A stretch of DNA of 64,000 nt from Mesorhizobium sp. Z1-4. Its GTDB lineage: Bacteria > Pseudomonadota > Alphaproteobacteria > Rhizobiales > Rhizobiaceae. The stretch is taken from positions 130,179 through 194,178 of the forward strand of contig NZ_RCIO01000002.1 of the NCBI RefSeq assembly GCF_004000235.1, read 5' to 3'. The notes beneath the pieces were generated by a model that saw nothing but the letters and a program-made list of their open reading frames with translations, ran no database searches and was not told the origin of the DNA. Below, piece after piece: positions 8,723-17,080 of the stretch. The stretch's first letter is position 1, and each line of letters begins with the position of its first letter. Position numbers and translations under genes: made by a program.

Positions 8723-11700
8723 ATGAACATTCAGACAAAGCAGGCCGGTCCCCTCATCCTTTCGGGGCGCGATGTGACAGCGGTGCTGGGCCCGACCAAC
8801 ACCGGCAAGACGCATCTGGCGATCGAGCGGATGGTTGCGCATGAGAGCGGCGTGATCGGACTGCCGCTGCGGCTTCTGGCGCGCGAGGTCTATCACCGGG
8901 TCTGCGAGAAGGCCGGCGCCTCGAAAGTTTCATTGGTGACGGGCGAGGAGAAGATCCAGCCGCCCGGTTCGCGTTATTCCGTCTGTACCGTCGAGGCGAT
9001 GCCGCGCGAAACCGATGCCGCTTTCGTTGCCATCGACGAGGTGCAGCTCGCCGGCGACCTGGAGCGCGGCCATATCTTTACCGACCGCATCCTGCATCTG
9101 CGTGGCCGCCAGGAGACGCTGCTGCTCGGTTCCGACACAATGCGCGGTATTCTCGAGCGGCTTCTGCCCGGGCTTTCAGTCGTGACGCGGCCTCGGCTTT
9201 CGCATCTTGCCTATGCAGGCTCCAAGAAGCTGACGCGCTTGCCGCGGCGCTCTGCGGTCGTCGCATTTTCCGCCGATGAGGTTTACGCCATCGCCGAGCT
9301 TATTCGCCGCCAGCGGGGAGGAGCTGCGGTCGTGCTTGGCGCCCTCAGCCCGCGCACCCGCAATGCGCAGGTCGAGATCTACCAGTCGGGCGACGTCGAT
9401 TATCTTGTCGCGACCGACGCAATCGGCATGGGTCTCAACCTCGATGTCGATCATGTCGCGTTTGCGCAAAACCGCAAGTTCGACGGCCATCAGCACCGTC
9501 TGCTGACGGCGGCGGAGCTCGGCCAGATCGCGGGCCGTGCCGGCCGTCATGTGCGCGACGGAACATTCGGCGTTACCGGCAAGGTCGATACTTTCGACGA
9601 CGAGATGGTGCGCCGGATCGAAGCGCATGAGTTCGAGCCGGTGAGGGTGTTGCAATGGCGCACGGCCCGGTTCGATTTCGCCAGCATCGACGCGCTCAGG
9701 CGCTCCGTTGAAACGCTGCCGCCGGTCGAAGGGCTGACGCGTGCGCTGCCCGCGGCGGATGTCATGGCGCTCGAACAGCTGGCGCGGGAGGGCGATATCG
9801 CCGCTCTTGCCGACCGGCCGGAACGTGTCGCGCTGTTGTGGGACGCCTGCGCCCTGCCGGACTACCGCCGCATCGCGCCGGCCCAGCATGCGGAACTCGT
9901 CGGCTCGATATTCCGCGATGTTGCCCGGACCGGGCATGTCGATGAAGATTACATGGCCGATCAGGTGCGTCGCGCGGCGCCGACTGAGGGCGATATCGAC
10001 GTACTTTCGCAACGCATCGCCCAGATTCGCACCTGGACCTATGTTTCGCACCGGCCTGGATGGCTTGCCGATCCGCTACACTGGCAGGAAAAAACACGCG
10101 CTATCGAAGACAGTCTGTCCGATGCGCTGCACGAAAGATTGACGAAACGCTTCATAGACCGCAGGACATCCGTGCTCATGAAGCGCCTCAGAGAAGATAC
10201 CATGCTTGATGCCGAAATCAGCCCATCCGGAGACGTGACGGTCGAGGGACACCACGTCGGGACACTGGAAGGCTTTCGCTTTACCGCTGACCAGAGCGCC
10301 GACGGCGAAGACGCCAAGGCGGTGAGAGCAGCGGCGCAGAAAGCGCTGGCGCAGGAATTTGAGAAGCGGGCAGATCGCTTTGCCAATTCGCCGAATGGCG
10401 ATCTGGCGCTCGACTCCCAAGGCGTGCTGCGCTGGATCGGCGCGCCGGTGGCAACGCTCGTTTCAGGTGACGATGCGTTGAAACCGCGCCCCGTGCTGCT
10501 TGCCGACGAACAGCTGACCGGTGTGGCGCGCGACCGCGTGTTTGCGCGCGCCGAGCGCTTTGTAAATTATCAGGTTGAAACGCTGCTCAAGCCGCTGATC
10601 GACCTCAAGGGCGCGGACCAGCTGACCGGCATGTCGCGCGGCCTCGCTTTCCAGCTGGTGGAGAAGTTCGGGCTGGTGAACCGGCGCGACGTTGCCGAGG
10701 ATGTGCGCGGGCTCGATCAGGATGCGCGTGGCGCGCTGCGGCGTCTCGGCGTCAGGTTCGGCGCATACCACGTTTTCGTGCCGGCGCTTCTGAAGCCCGG
10801 ACCAGCCGGGCTGCTGACCCTGCTGTGGGCGCTCGCAAACGACGCCAAGGACCGCGCCGGTTTTGGCGATGTCGTGAATCTGCTGGCTTCAGGCCGCACG
10901 TCCGTGATCGTCGACCCCTCATTCGACCGGGCATTTTATGCCCTGTCCGGTTATCGTCTCCTTGGCCCCCGTGCGGTGCGGGTCGATATTCTCGAGCGGC
11001 TCGCGGATCTGATCAGGCCGGCACTCGCCTGGAAGGAAGGCGCGGTGGCGCGGCCGGAGGGCGCCTATGAGGGCAATGCCTTCGTCGTCACACCCGCGAT
11101 GCTGTCGATCCTTGGCGCAACGCCGGACGACATGTCGGAAATATTGAAGGGCCTCGGTTATCGCGGCGAGCCCAAGCCTGCGGCCGAGGTAGAGGCGCGG
11201 ATTGCCGAGCTCAACGCGCAAGCTGTTTCCGCGGCCGGCAATGCCGAGGGCGCGAAGAGCCCGCAGCCGGAAGCCGAAACGGCCGGTGAAGGCGCCAACG
11301 CGGAAGCCGGTCAACCGGAGCCATCGGCGCCGGCGGCAGAAAGCGGCGAGCAAAGCTGCCCTGAAAAACAGGAGACGGCGCCAGCCGAGAGTGCAGATGT
11401 CGCGGCGGCTGTAGGGCCGGCTGCCGGAGAGGCAAACGCAGCTGTCGCAGAAATGCCCGGTCAGGACGGAGCCGTTGCGGATACGGCGGAGGCCGCAAAC
11501 GCGGACGAAACCGAAGAGCCTGCACCGGTCATCATCTGGCGGCCGGGCCGTATAGGTGACAGGCCGCGCAACAAGGGCAATCGCCAGGGCCAACAGCGGG
11601 CGAAGAACGGCGGCAGCGAGGGCAAGCAGCACACCAAGCAGCGCCGCAAAGGCAAGCCCGATGGCCAGCGCGGTCCGCGGCCCGAGCACGTGGGTGGCGC

Positions 11701-11788
11701 GCGCAAGCGCGACGAGCGTCCACGCGAAGCCGACCCAGACTCGCCGTTCGCAAAGCTGGCGGCGCTTCGGGACCAGATGAAGAAGTAG
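8723..11788 (+). CDS. SUV3-like superfamily 2 ATP-dependent helicase
   Basis: This 1021-residue protein resembles mitochondrial SUV3 RNA helicase and its alphaproteobacterial relatives. Walker A GPTNTGKT is at 23-30, the Walker B variant DEVQ at 105-108, ATDAIGMGLNLDVDHV near 230-245, and motif VI QIAGRAGR at 268-275. A long middle region follows. From about 830 the sequence becomes low-complexity, first rich in Ala, Glu and Pro, and then after about 960 a basic segment rich in Gly, Arg, Lys and Gln that probably binds nucleic acid. ATG 8723 lies about 15 residues before the conserved region. The stop codon overlaps the Shine-Dalgarno sequence of the next gene, indicating co-transcription and a role in RNA metabolism. 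Confidence 0.9.
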   Translation: MNIQTKQAGPLILSGRDVTAVLGPTNTGKTHLAIERMVAHESGVIGLPLRLLAREVYHRVCEKAGASKVSLVTGEEKIQPPGSRYSVCTVEAMPRETDAAFVAIDEVQLAGDLERGHIFTDRILHLRGRQETLLLGSDTMRGILERLLPGLSVVTRPRLSHLAYAGSKKLTRLPRRSAVVAFSADEVYAIAELIRRQRGGAAVVLGALSPRTRNAQVEIYQSGDVDYLVATDAIGMGLNLDVDHVAFAQNRKFDGHQHRLLTAAELGQIAGRAGRHVRDGTFGVTGKVDTFDDEMVRRIEAHEFEPVRVLQWRTARFDFASIDALRRSVETLPPVEGLTRALPAADVMALEQLAREGDIAALADRPERVALLWDACALPDYRRIAPAQHAELVGSIFRDVARTGHVDEDYMADQVRRAAPTEGDIDVLSQRIAQIRTWTYVSHRPGWLADPLHWQEKTRAIEDSLSDALHERLTKRFIDRRTSVLMKRLREDTMLDAEISPSGDVTVEGHHVGTLEGFRFTADQSADGEDAKAVRAAAQKALAQEFEKRADRFANSPNGDLALDSQGVLRWIGAPVATLVSGDDALKPRPVLLADEQLTGVARDRVFARAERFVNYQVETLLKPLIDLKGADQLTGMSRGLAFQLVEKFGLVNRRDVAEDVRGLDQDARGALRRLGVRFGAYHVFVPALLKPGPAGLLTLLWALANDAKDRAGFGDVVNLLASGRTSVIVDPSFDRAFYALSGYRLLGPRAVRVDILERLADLIRPALAWKEGAVARPEGAYEGNAFVVTPAMLSILGATPDDMSEILKGLGYRGEPKPAAEVEARIAELNAQAVSAAGNAEGAKSPQPEAETAGEGANAEAGQPEPSAPAAESGEQSCPEKQETAPAESADVAAAVGPAAGEANAAVAEMPGQDGAVADTAEAANADETEEPAPVIIWRPGRIGDRPRNKGNRQGQQRAKNGGSEGKQHTKQRRKGKPDGQRGPRPEHVGGARKRDERPREADPDSPFAKLAALRDQMKK

Positions 11789-11798
11789 GAGCCAGGCC

Positions 11799-12134
11799 GT
11801 GAACGAGGCGTTGCCCGGACAGCGCATCGACAAATGGCTCTATTTCGCGCGTGTCGTGAAAACACGCACGCTGGCGACGAAACTGGCGCAGTCCGGCAAG
11901 GTGCGTATCAACCGGCAAAAGACGGACAATGCCGCCCGGCGTGTGCGGCCGGGTGACGTGCTGACCATTTCGCTGCGCGGACGGGTGCTGGTACTCAAAC
12001 TGACCGCGATCGGCACGCGCCGCGGACCGGCAAGCGAGGCTGCGGCGCTGTTCGAGGACCTTTCGCCTCCGCGCGAAACGCTTGACGCAGCGCGGTCGTC
12101 CGCGGCGGCTATTCCGCGGGATGCAAAAGGATGA
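11799..12134 (+). CDS. hslR: S4-domain RNA-binding protein, Hsp15 type
   Basis: This 111-residue protein has an S4 domain (QRIDKWLYFARVVKTRTLATKLAQSGKVRIN) like Hsp15, which binds free 50S subunits carrying nascent chains. The start is GTG at 11799: TAGGAG, which includes the stop codon of the helicase gene, lies at proper spacing, and no suitable ATG exists. Translational coupling with the helicase is likely. The C-terminal tail after about residue 85 is less conserved. Confidence 0.85.
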   Translation: MNEALPGQRIDKWLYFARVVKTRTLATKLAQSGKVRINRQKTDNAARRVRPGDVLTISLRGRVLVLKLTAIGTRRGPASEAAALFEDLSPPRETLDAARSSAAAIPRDAKG

Positions 12135-12296
12135 GCAAAGCCGGAGCACGGTTTGGTCGGAGGACCGTCATTCGGGGCAACCGGCAAAACTGTTCCCGAT
12201 TGCGGCAAGGCGGCGCAATGGCGATACTTGCCAGCGTCCGACAAAGGGTCTACCTCACCCGCGAAATTCGTTTATTGCCGATCTGAAGAACTCGCC

Positions 12297-12635
12297 ATGA
12301 CCTATGTCGTCGTCGACAACTGCATCAAGTGCAAATACATGGACTGCATCGAGGTGTGTCCGGTCGACTGCTTTTACGAAGGTGAAAACATGCTCGTCAT
12401 TCACCCTGACGAGTGCATCGACTGCGGCGTATGCGAGCCCGAATGCCCCGCCGACGCGATCAAGCCGGACACCGAGCCCGGCCTTGAGAAGTGGCTTGAG
12501 GTGAACACCGAATACGCATCGAAATGGCCCAACATCACGCGCAAGGGGGAGCCGCCCGCCGACGGCGAGAAGTTCGACGGCGAGGAAGGCAAATTCGAGA
12601 AATACTTCTCGCCTGAGCCGGGTGCCGGCGACTGA
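12297..12635 (+). CDS. fdxA: 7Fe-8S ferredoxin
   Basis: This 112-residue ferredoxin has the arrangement [14 protein letters not shown] followed by [12 protein letters not shown], giving one 3Fe-4S and one 4Fe-4S cluster. It carries the long acidic C-terminal extension typical of FdxA of rhizobia and Azotobacter FdI. The open frame extends 48 codons upstream, but MTYVVVDNC is the invariant start of the family. It acts as a soluble low-potential electron carrier; the partner cannot be read from the context. Confidence 0.95.
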   Translation: MTYVVVDNCIKCKYMDCIEVCPVDCFYEGENMLVIHPDECIDCGVCEPECPADAIKPDTEPGLEKWLEVNTEYASKWPNITRKGEPPADGEKFDGEEGKFEKYFSPEPGAGD

Positions 12636-13004
12636 GACATACTCCGCACTTTACCCAGCGGCAGGTGAGCGAGATGAGGATATGGCAAGGGCAGTGGCGT
12701 TAACCGCGCCGCGCCATCACTCTTCGCGCATGCGGCAAATTGTTGAATCTTTCGGCTTTTTGTGGTAGGTTCACCAAATATGCCGATGACACACCATCGA
12801 TCCAAGGCGCTAAAGCTTTAATCATCGAAAGGCGCAATCTCCACCCCGGCCCAGGGCAACCTGGTCCAGCGACGGCGTTTTGTCTCCATGACGCCGGATT
12901 GTTTGGGAGTGGTGTTTTGCGGTGTCCGGCACAGCTGACCGCGGCGCGGTCGAGGTGACTAGTCCGGCTGCCAAGGCCGGCGGGCAAACAGGAGTTTAGG
13001 GCGT
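12636..13004. other. Intergenic region before carD
   Basis: This 369-base stretch holds no convincing gene or repeat. It presumably contains the carD promoter and a leader; the AT-richer part near 12735-12800 is the best candidate for a promoter, but no -35/-10 pair is clear enough to annotate. Confidence 0.4.
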
Positions 13005-13577
13005 ATGGCAACCCAGCAGAAGAAATCGGCGACACGCAACGGCTACAAGACAGGCGAGTCCATCGTCTATCCCGCGCACGGGGTAGGGCAGATCGTCGCG
13101 ATCGAGGAGCAGGAAGTTGCCGGTCACAAGCTGGAACTCTTCGTTATCGATTTCCAGAAGGACAAGATGCGCCTCAAGGTGCCGGTTGCGAAGGCAGCTT
13201 CGGTCGGCATGCGCAAGCTGTCCGAGACCGACTATGTCGATCGTGCGCTCAAGGTCGTTCAGGGCCGGGCGCGGGTGAAGCGCACCATGTGGTCGCGCCG
13301 CGCGCAGGAATATGACGCCAAGATCAATTCGGGCGACCTGATTTCGATTTCGGAAGTCGTGCGCGATCTCTATCGGGCCGAGAACCAGCCGGAACAGTCC
13401 TATTCCGAGCGCCAGCTTTATGAAGCAGCTCTCGACCGCATGGCGCGTGAAATCGCGGCCGTGAACAAGGTTTCGGAGACCGAGGCGGTCCACCTGATCG
13501 AGGCAAATCTCGCCAAGGGTCCGCGCCGCGGTCCGAAGCCGGACAATGAGGAAGCGACGCAGGAAGAGGCTGCATAA
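13005..13577 (+). CDS. carD: CarD/CdnL-family RNA polymerase-binding regulator
   Basis: This 190-residue protein binds the RNA polymerase beta subunit and stabilises open promoter complexes. The N-terminal Tudor-like RNAP-interaction domain is visible in YKTGESIVYPAHGVGQIVAIE, followed by the helical DNA-binding domain with the conserved MWSRRAQEYDAKI region. The tail is acidic (NEEATQEEAA). The ATG follows CAGGAG. A strong terminator comes 26 bases after the stop, so it is monocistronic. In Caulobacter and relatives CdnL adjusts rRNA and biosynthetic transcription to nutrient state. Confidence 0.93.
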   Translation: MATQQKKSATRNGYKTGESIVYPAHGVGQIVAIEEQEVAGHKLELFVIDFQKDKMRLKVPVAKAASVGMRKLSETDYVDRALKVVQGRARVKRTMWSRRAQEYDAKINSGDLISISEVVRDLYRAENQPEQSYSERQLYEAALDRMAREIAAVNKVSETEAVHLIEANLAKGPRRGPKPDNEEATQEEAA

Positions 13578-13603
13578 GCAGCTTTCCACCGAGAGTACTG
13601 GAA

Positions 13604-13630
13604 AAACCCGGCCTTCGCGCCGGGTTTTTT
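13604..13630 (+). terminator. Rho-independent terminator of carD
   Basis: The stem AACCCGGC / GCCGGGTT surrounds a CTTCGC loop and is followed by TTTTTT. It directly follows carD. Confidence 0.9.
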
Positions 13631-13692
13631 GTTGTGCCCCGAATGCCGAACGCAGACTGCCGGCGGCGTCCGTATTCCTACCAATGGACATT

Positions 13693-13706
13693 TTGCTGCA
13701 GTGCAA
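13693..13706. promoter_or_regulatory. Possible PhaR operator before 3-hydroxybutyrate dehydrogenase
   Basis: TTGCTGCAGTGCAA has TTGC/GCAA ends and a TGC-GCA core. It lies 48 bases before the dehydrogenase ATG. Its last 13 bases are identical to a site before pyruvate carboxylase, and its core matches one in the phaR-phaA gap. Binding is inferred from the motif only. Confidence 0.5.
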
Positions 13707-13754
13707 TATATCCATGGCAATCTCGAGCGGCATCAGCCATGGAAAGGACGGATC

Positions 13755-14537
13755 ATGCTCACCGGAAAAACAGCCGTTGTCACAGGGTCGACGTCCGGCA
13801 TCGGCCTTGCGATTGCCGAAGCACTCGCAGCGCAGGGCGCCAACGTTGCGATCAACTCCTACACCGACAACGAAGACGACCATGCGATCGCTGCCCGGCT
13901 GGCCGAGCAACATGGTGTCGAGGCCGCCTATTTCAAAGCCGACATGTCGAAGGGCGAGGCGGCGCGCGGCCTGATAGATGATGTCATCGCGCGCTTTTCG
14001 TCGATTGATATTCTCGTCAACAATGCCGGTATCCAGTTCGTCGCGCCGGTGGACGAGTTCCCGCCGGAGAAGTGGGACGCCGTGATTGCCATCAACCTGA
14101 GCTCGGCTTTTCATACGACCGCGGAAGCGGTTCCGCATATGCGCCAGGCAGGCTGGGGCCGCATCATCAATGTGGCCTCTGCCCACGGCCTGAGGGCATC
14201 GCCGAACAAATCGGCCTATGTCGCTTCCAAGCACGGAGTGCTGGGGCTGACCAAGGTCGTTGCGCTTGAGGAGGCTGGCAAAGGCATAACCTGCAACGCG
14301 ATTTGCCCCGGTTATGTTTTGACGCCGCTGGTGGAGCAGCAGATCGAGGATCGCATGCGCGAATCCGGCCTCGACCGGCGTGCCGCCGAGCTCAAATTCT
14401 TCCTCGACAAGCACCCGAGCGAGCAGTTCGTGACGCTGGGCGAGGTTGCCGCCGCCGCCGTTTACCTGGCAGGCGATATGGCGGCGCAGGTCACCGGCAC
14501 CACGCTGTCGATCGACGGCGGCTGGACAGCCCGGTAA
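13755..14537 (+). CDS. bdhA: 3-Hydroxybutyrate dehydrogenase
   Basis: This 260-residue SDR enzyme oxidises (R)-3-hydroxybutyrate, the product of PHB breakdown, to acetoacetate with NAD. It has the cofactor motif TGSTSGIG at 10-17, NNAG at 89-92, and the catalytic Ser142, Tyr155 and Lys159. The segment ICPGYVLTPLVEQQI and the ending SIDGGWTAR are typical of bacterial BdhA. The start ATG has AAGGA upstream; the longer open frame is not supported. It precedes a patatin-like gene in the same direction, and a PhaR-like site lies in its promoter region. Confidence 0.93.
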   Translation: MLTGKTAVVTGSTSGIGLAIAEALAAQGANVAINSYTDNEDDHAIAARLAEQHGVEAAYFKADMSKGEAARGLIDDVIARFSSIDILVNNAGIQFVAPVDEFPPEKWDAVIAINLSSAFHTTAEAVPHMRQAGWGRIINVASAHGLRASPNKSAYVASKHGVLGLTKVVALEEAGKGITCNAICPGYVLTPLVEQQIEDRMRESGLDRRAAELKFFLDKHPSEQFVTLGEVAAAAVYLAGDMAAQVTGTTLSIDGGWTAR

Positions 14538-14654
14538 TCCCGTCTTGCGAGGCTTCAACAGCCGCCATCGGCCAGACCTCGTCCCGGCACCGTCCATCGG
14601 CGGGCGAGGCTGGCCCCGGGAGCCGGGTTTGCGGCGCTGTAAAGGATCGGCCTG

Positions 14655-15737
14655 ATGTCTAAACCGATCAACATCGCGCTGCAGGGCGGCGGTTCGCACG
14701 GCGCATTCAGCTGGGGCGTGCTCGACGCGCTGCTGGAGGATGGCCGCCTTGATTTCACCGCCATCTCGGGAACCAGCGCGGGTGCCATGAACGCGGTCGC
14801 ATTTGCCGACGGCTGGAGCAAGGGTGGACGCGACGGCGCCCGCGAGCGGCTGGAGGCATTCTGGTGGGCGGTCGGCAGCGTCGGGCGTTTCAGTCCGCTT
14901 CAGCGAACCCCCTGGGACGTCTTGTGGGGCAACTGGTCGGTAGAAAATACGCCCGGCTTCCATTGGTTCGACACAGTGTCGCGGTTCATCTCGCCCTATG
15001 TCGCCAATCCTTTCGATTCCAACCCGCTGCGCGATGTGGTCCGGCGGCAGATCGATTTCGACAGGGTGCGTTCGGCAAGCGGGCCGAAGCTGTTTATCAG
15101 TGCGACCAATGTCGAGACGGGCCAGCTGCGGGTGTTCGACAAGCGGGAAATCAGTCTTGACGTTGTGATGGCCTCGGCGTGCCTGCCGCAACTGTTCAAG
15201 GCGGTCGAAATCGAAGGCGCGCCCTATTGGGACGGTGGCTACGGCGGCAATCCGGCACTCTACCCGTTCTTCTACGCCAGCCGTGTCGAGGATGTTCTGC
15301 TTGTCCAGATCAATCCCGTGGTGCGTGAAGGTGTGCCGCGCTCAGCGCGCGAGATCCAGAACCGCGCCGAAGAGATCACCTTCAACGCCGGCCTCCTGCG
15401 CGAGTTGCGGGCCATTGCCTTCGTCAAGGAGCTGATAGCGGCAGGCAATATTTCGCATGAGGACTATCGCGACATCCGCATGCACCGCATTGATGCGGAC
15501 GAGGCATTTCGCGATTTGTCTGCGTCATCGAAAATCAACGCCGAATGGGCATTCCTCAAATATCTGCGCGACCTCGGCAGGGTTGCGGCGCAAGACTGGC
15601 TGGCGGATTGTTTTGACGATGTCGGGCATAAGCCCACGCTCGACCTGTCGGATATGCTCGCGCCGCAGCTGAAGCCCGGCAGCCAGAAGCCGATGGGGCG
15701 GCGCGTGCGCGAATTCCTTGGCCAGCGTCGGACCTGA
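14655..15737 (+). CDS. Patatin-like phospholipase family protein
   Basis: This 360-residue serine hydrolase has the patatin catalytic dyad: the oxyanion motif GGGSHG at 11-16, nucleophile Ser41 in GTSAG, and Asp193 in DGGYGGN. No signal peptide is present, so it is likely cytoplasmic. The substrate may be a lipid or another ester. Its position 117 bases after the 3-hydroxybutyrate dehydrogenase gene suggests co-transcription and raises the possibility of a role in PHB granule or monomer-ester metabolism, which is inference only. Confidence 0.88.
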   Translation: MSKPINIALQGGGSHGAFSWGVLDALLEDGRLDFTAISGTSAGAMNAVAFADGWSKGGRDGARERLEAFWWAVGSVGRFSPLQRTPWDVLWGNWSVENTPGFHWFDTVSRFISPYVANPFDSNPLRDVVRRQIDFDRVRSASGPKLFISATNVETGQLRVFDKREISLDVVMASACLPQLFKAVEIEGAPYWDGGYGGNPALYPFFYASRVEDVLLVQINPVVREGVPRSAREIQNRAEEITFNAGLLRELRAIAFVKELIAAGNISHEDYRDIRMHRIDADEAFRDLSASSKINAEWAFLKYLRDLGRVAAQDWLADCFDDVGHKPTLDLSDMLAPQLKPGSQKPMGRRVREFLGQRRT

Positions 15738-15937
15738 GGCCGGTGGGTAAGTAATTGTCGTTGCTACTGACAATTGTGACAGCACAGAGCCTTTTGTGCA
15801 GCGCGAAAATGTAGTAGAAGCGCGCTCCTCCGCTCCGCTTTTGCGGTTCGGGATTGAACACAGGATGGACCCAACCCATATCGTGCAGGACGTTGCGTCA
15901 GCCGCGGCCCTGCCGGGTCCATCAATTGGACGTAGAT

Positions 15938-17077
15938 ATGCCAAAGATCAAGTTTCACCAGGTGGCGGCAGTCGTCGTCTTCGCAGCCACGGCCGCATGG
16001 GTAGCAACCGGCGAGTTTTCGTCCGTTGGCAGCGCCGCAAACGAGGCCCCGGCGGAAGCACAGGAAGCTGCGCCGCGCGAGCAGGAAGCCGTCCTGCGCA
16101 CTGTGGCCGTGGTCGATGCACCGCGCATCATGCATTCGCGCGCCATCCGGCTTTCCGGCACCACCGAGGCGGACAAGAAGACCGTGCTGACAACGCGGGC
16201 AGGCGGCATCATTGCCGAACTGCCGGTGAAACAGGGCGGTGCGGTGAAGGCGGGCGATCTGATCCTCAAGCTTGAAGCCGAGGGCAAGGAGGCGATGGTG
16301 GAAACGGCGCGGCAGCTGCTTTTGCAGCGCGAGGCCGAGGCCGAAGCCGCAAAGCGCCTCGCTGAAAGCGGCAGCCTGCCCAAGCTGCAGCTCGACAATG
16401 CGCTTTCCGCACTGGCGGCGGCGAAGTCGCAGCTCGAATCGGCGATTGCCGAGCTCGGGCGCATAGAATTGCGCGCGCCTTTCGACGGCGTAGTGGATGT
16501 CGTGAATGTCGAGCAGGGTAGCCCGGTCGGCTCGGGCGCTGCGGTCATAACGCTTCTTGCGCTCGACCCCATTCTGGCGATCGGCGAAGTGAATGAGCGC
16601 GACCTGAAGCATGTGAAGCCCGGAAACACGGCCAACGTGCGGCTCGTGAACGGGCAGGATGTGGAGGGCGAGGTGCGCTACATTTCGCATGCCGCCTCGC
16701 AAACCACCCGGACCTATCGGGCCGAAGTTGCGGTTCCAAACGACGATCTCGCCATTCCCGCGGGCATGACGGCGGAGATCACGATCCGTGCCGAACCCGT
16801 GCTGGCAACGGTGCTGCCGCGCTCGGTTCTTACTCTCAGCAACAATGGCGACATCGGCGTACGGGGCGTCAATGACGAAGACATCGTCGTGTTCTTTCCG
16901 ATCGATATCGTGGACGACACGCAGAGTGGGATGGTGCTCGGCGGCATTCCCGAAGGCGTGCGAATCATCGTCGCCGGCCAGCAGCTGATCTCCGACGGAG
17001 ACAAGGTGAATGCTGTCCAGGCCGACGAAGAAATGATCAAGAAGCTCATCAGCGAAGCCACTGGCGGGACGCTCTAG
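15938..17077 (+). CDS. RND efflux periplasmic adaptor (membrane fusion protein)
   Basis: This 379-residue HlyD/AcrA-type adaptor has an N-terminal membrane segment (about 8-24), and a split lipoyl-like domain (GGIIAELPVKQGGAVKAGDLILKLE before the hairpin and IELRAPFDGVVDVVNVEQGSPVG after it). A coiled-coil hairpin rich in Glu, Ala and Leu and a beta-barrel domain complete it. The start MPKIKFHQ is chosen from several in-frame options; a TTG four codons earlier is possible. It is three bases from the RND pump gene, with which it forms a pump. No outer-membrane TolC-type gene lies nearby. Confidence 0.9.
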   Translation: MPKIKFHQVAAVVVFAATAAWVATGEFSSVGSAANEAPAEAQEAAPREQEAVLRTVAVVDAPRIMHSRAIRLSGTTEADKKTVLTTRAGGIIAELPVKQGGAVKAGDLILKLEAEGKEAMVETARQLLLQREAEAEAAKRLAESGSLPKLQLDNALSALAAAKSQLESAIAELGRIELRAPFDGVVDVVNVEQGSPVGSGAAVITLLALDPILAIGEVNERDLKHVKPGNTANVRLVNGQDVEGEVRYISHAASQTTRTYRAEVAVPNDDLAIPAGMTAEITIRAEPVLATVLPRSVLTLSNNGDIGVRGVNDEDIVVFFPIDIVDDTQSGMVLGGIPEGVRIIVAGQQLISDGDKVNAVQADEEMIKKLISEATGGTL

Positions 17078-17080
17078 CAC

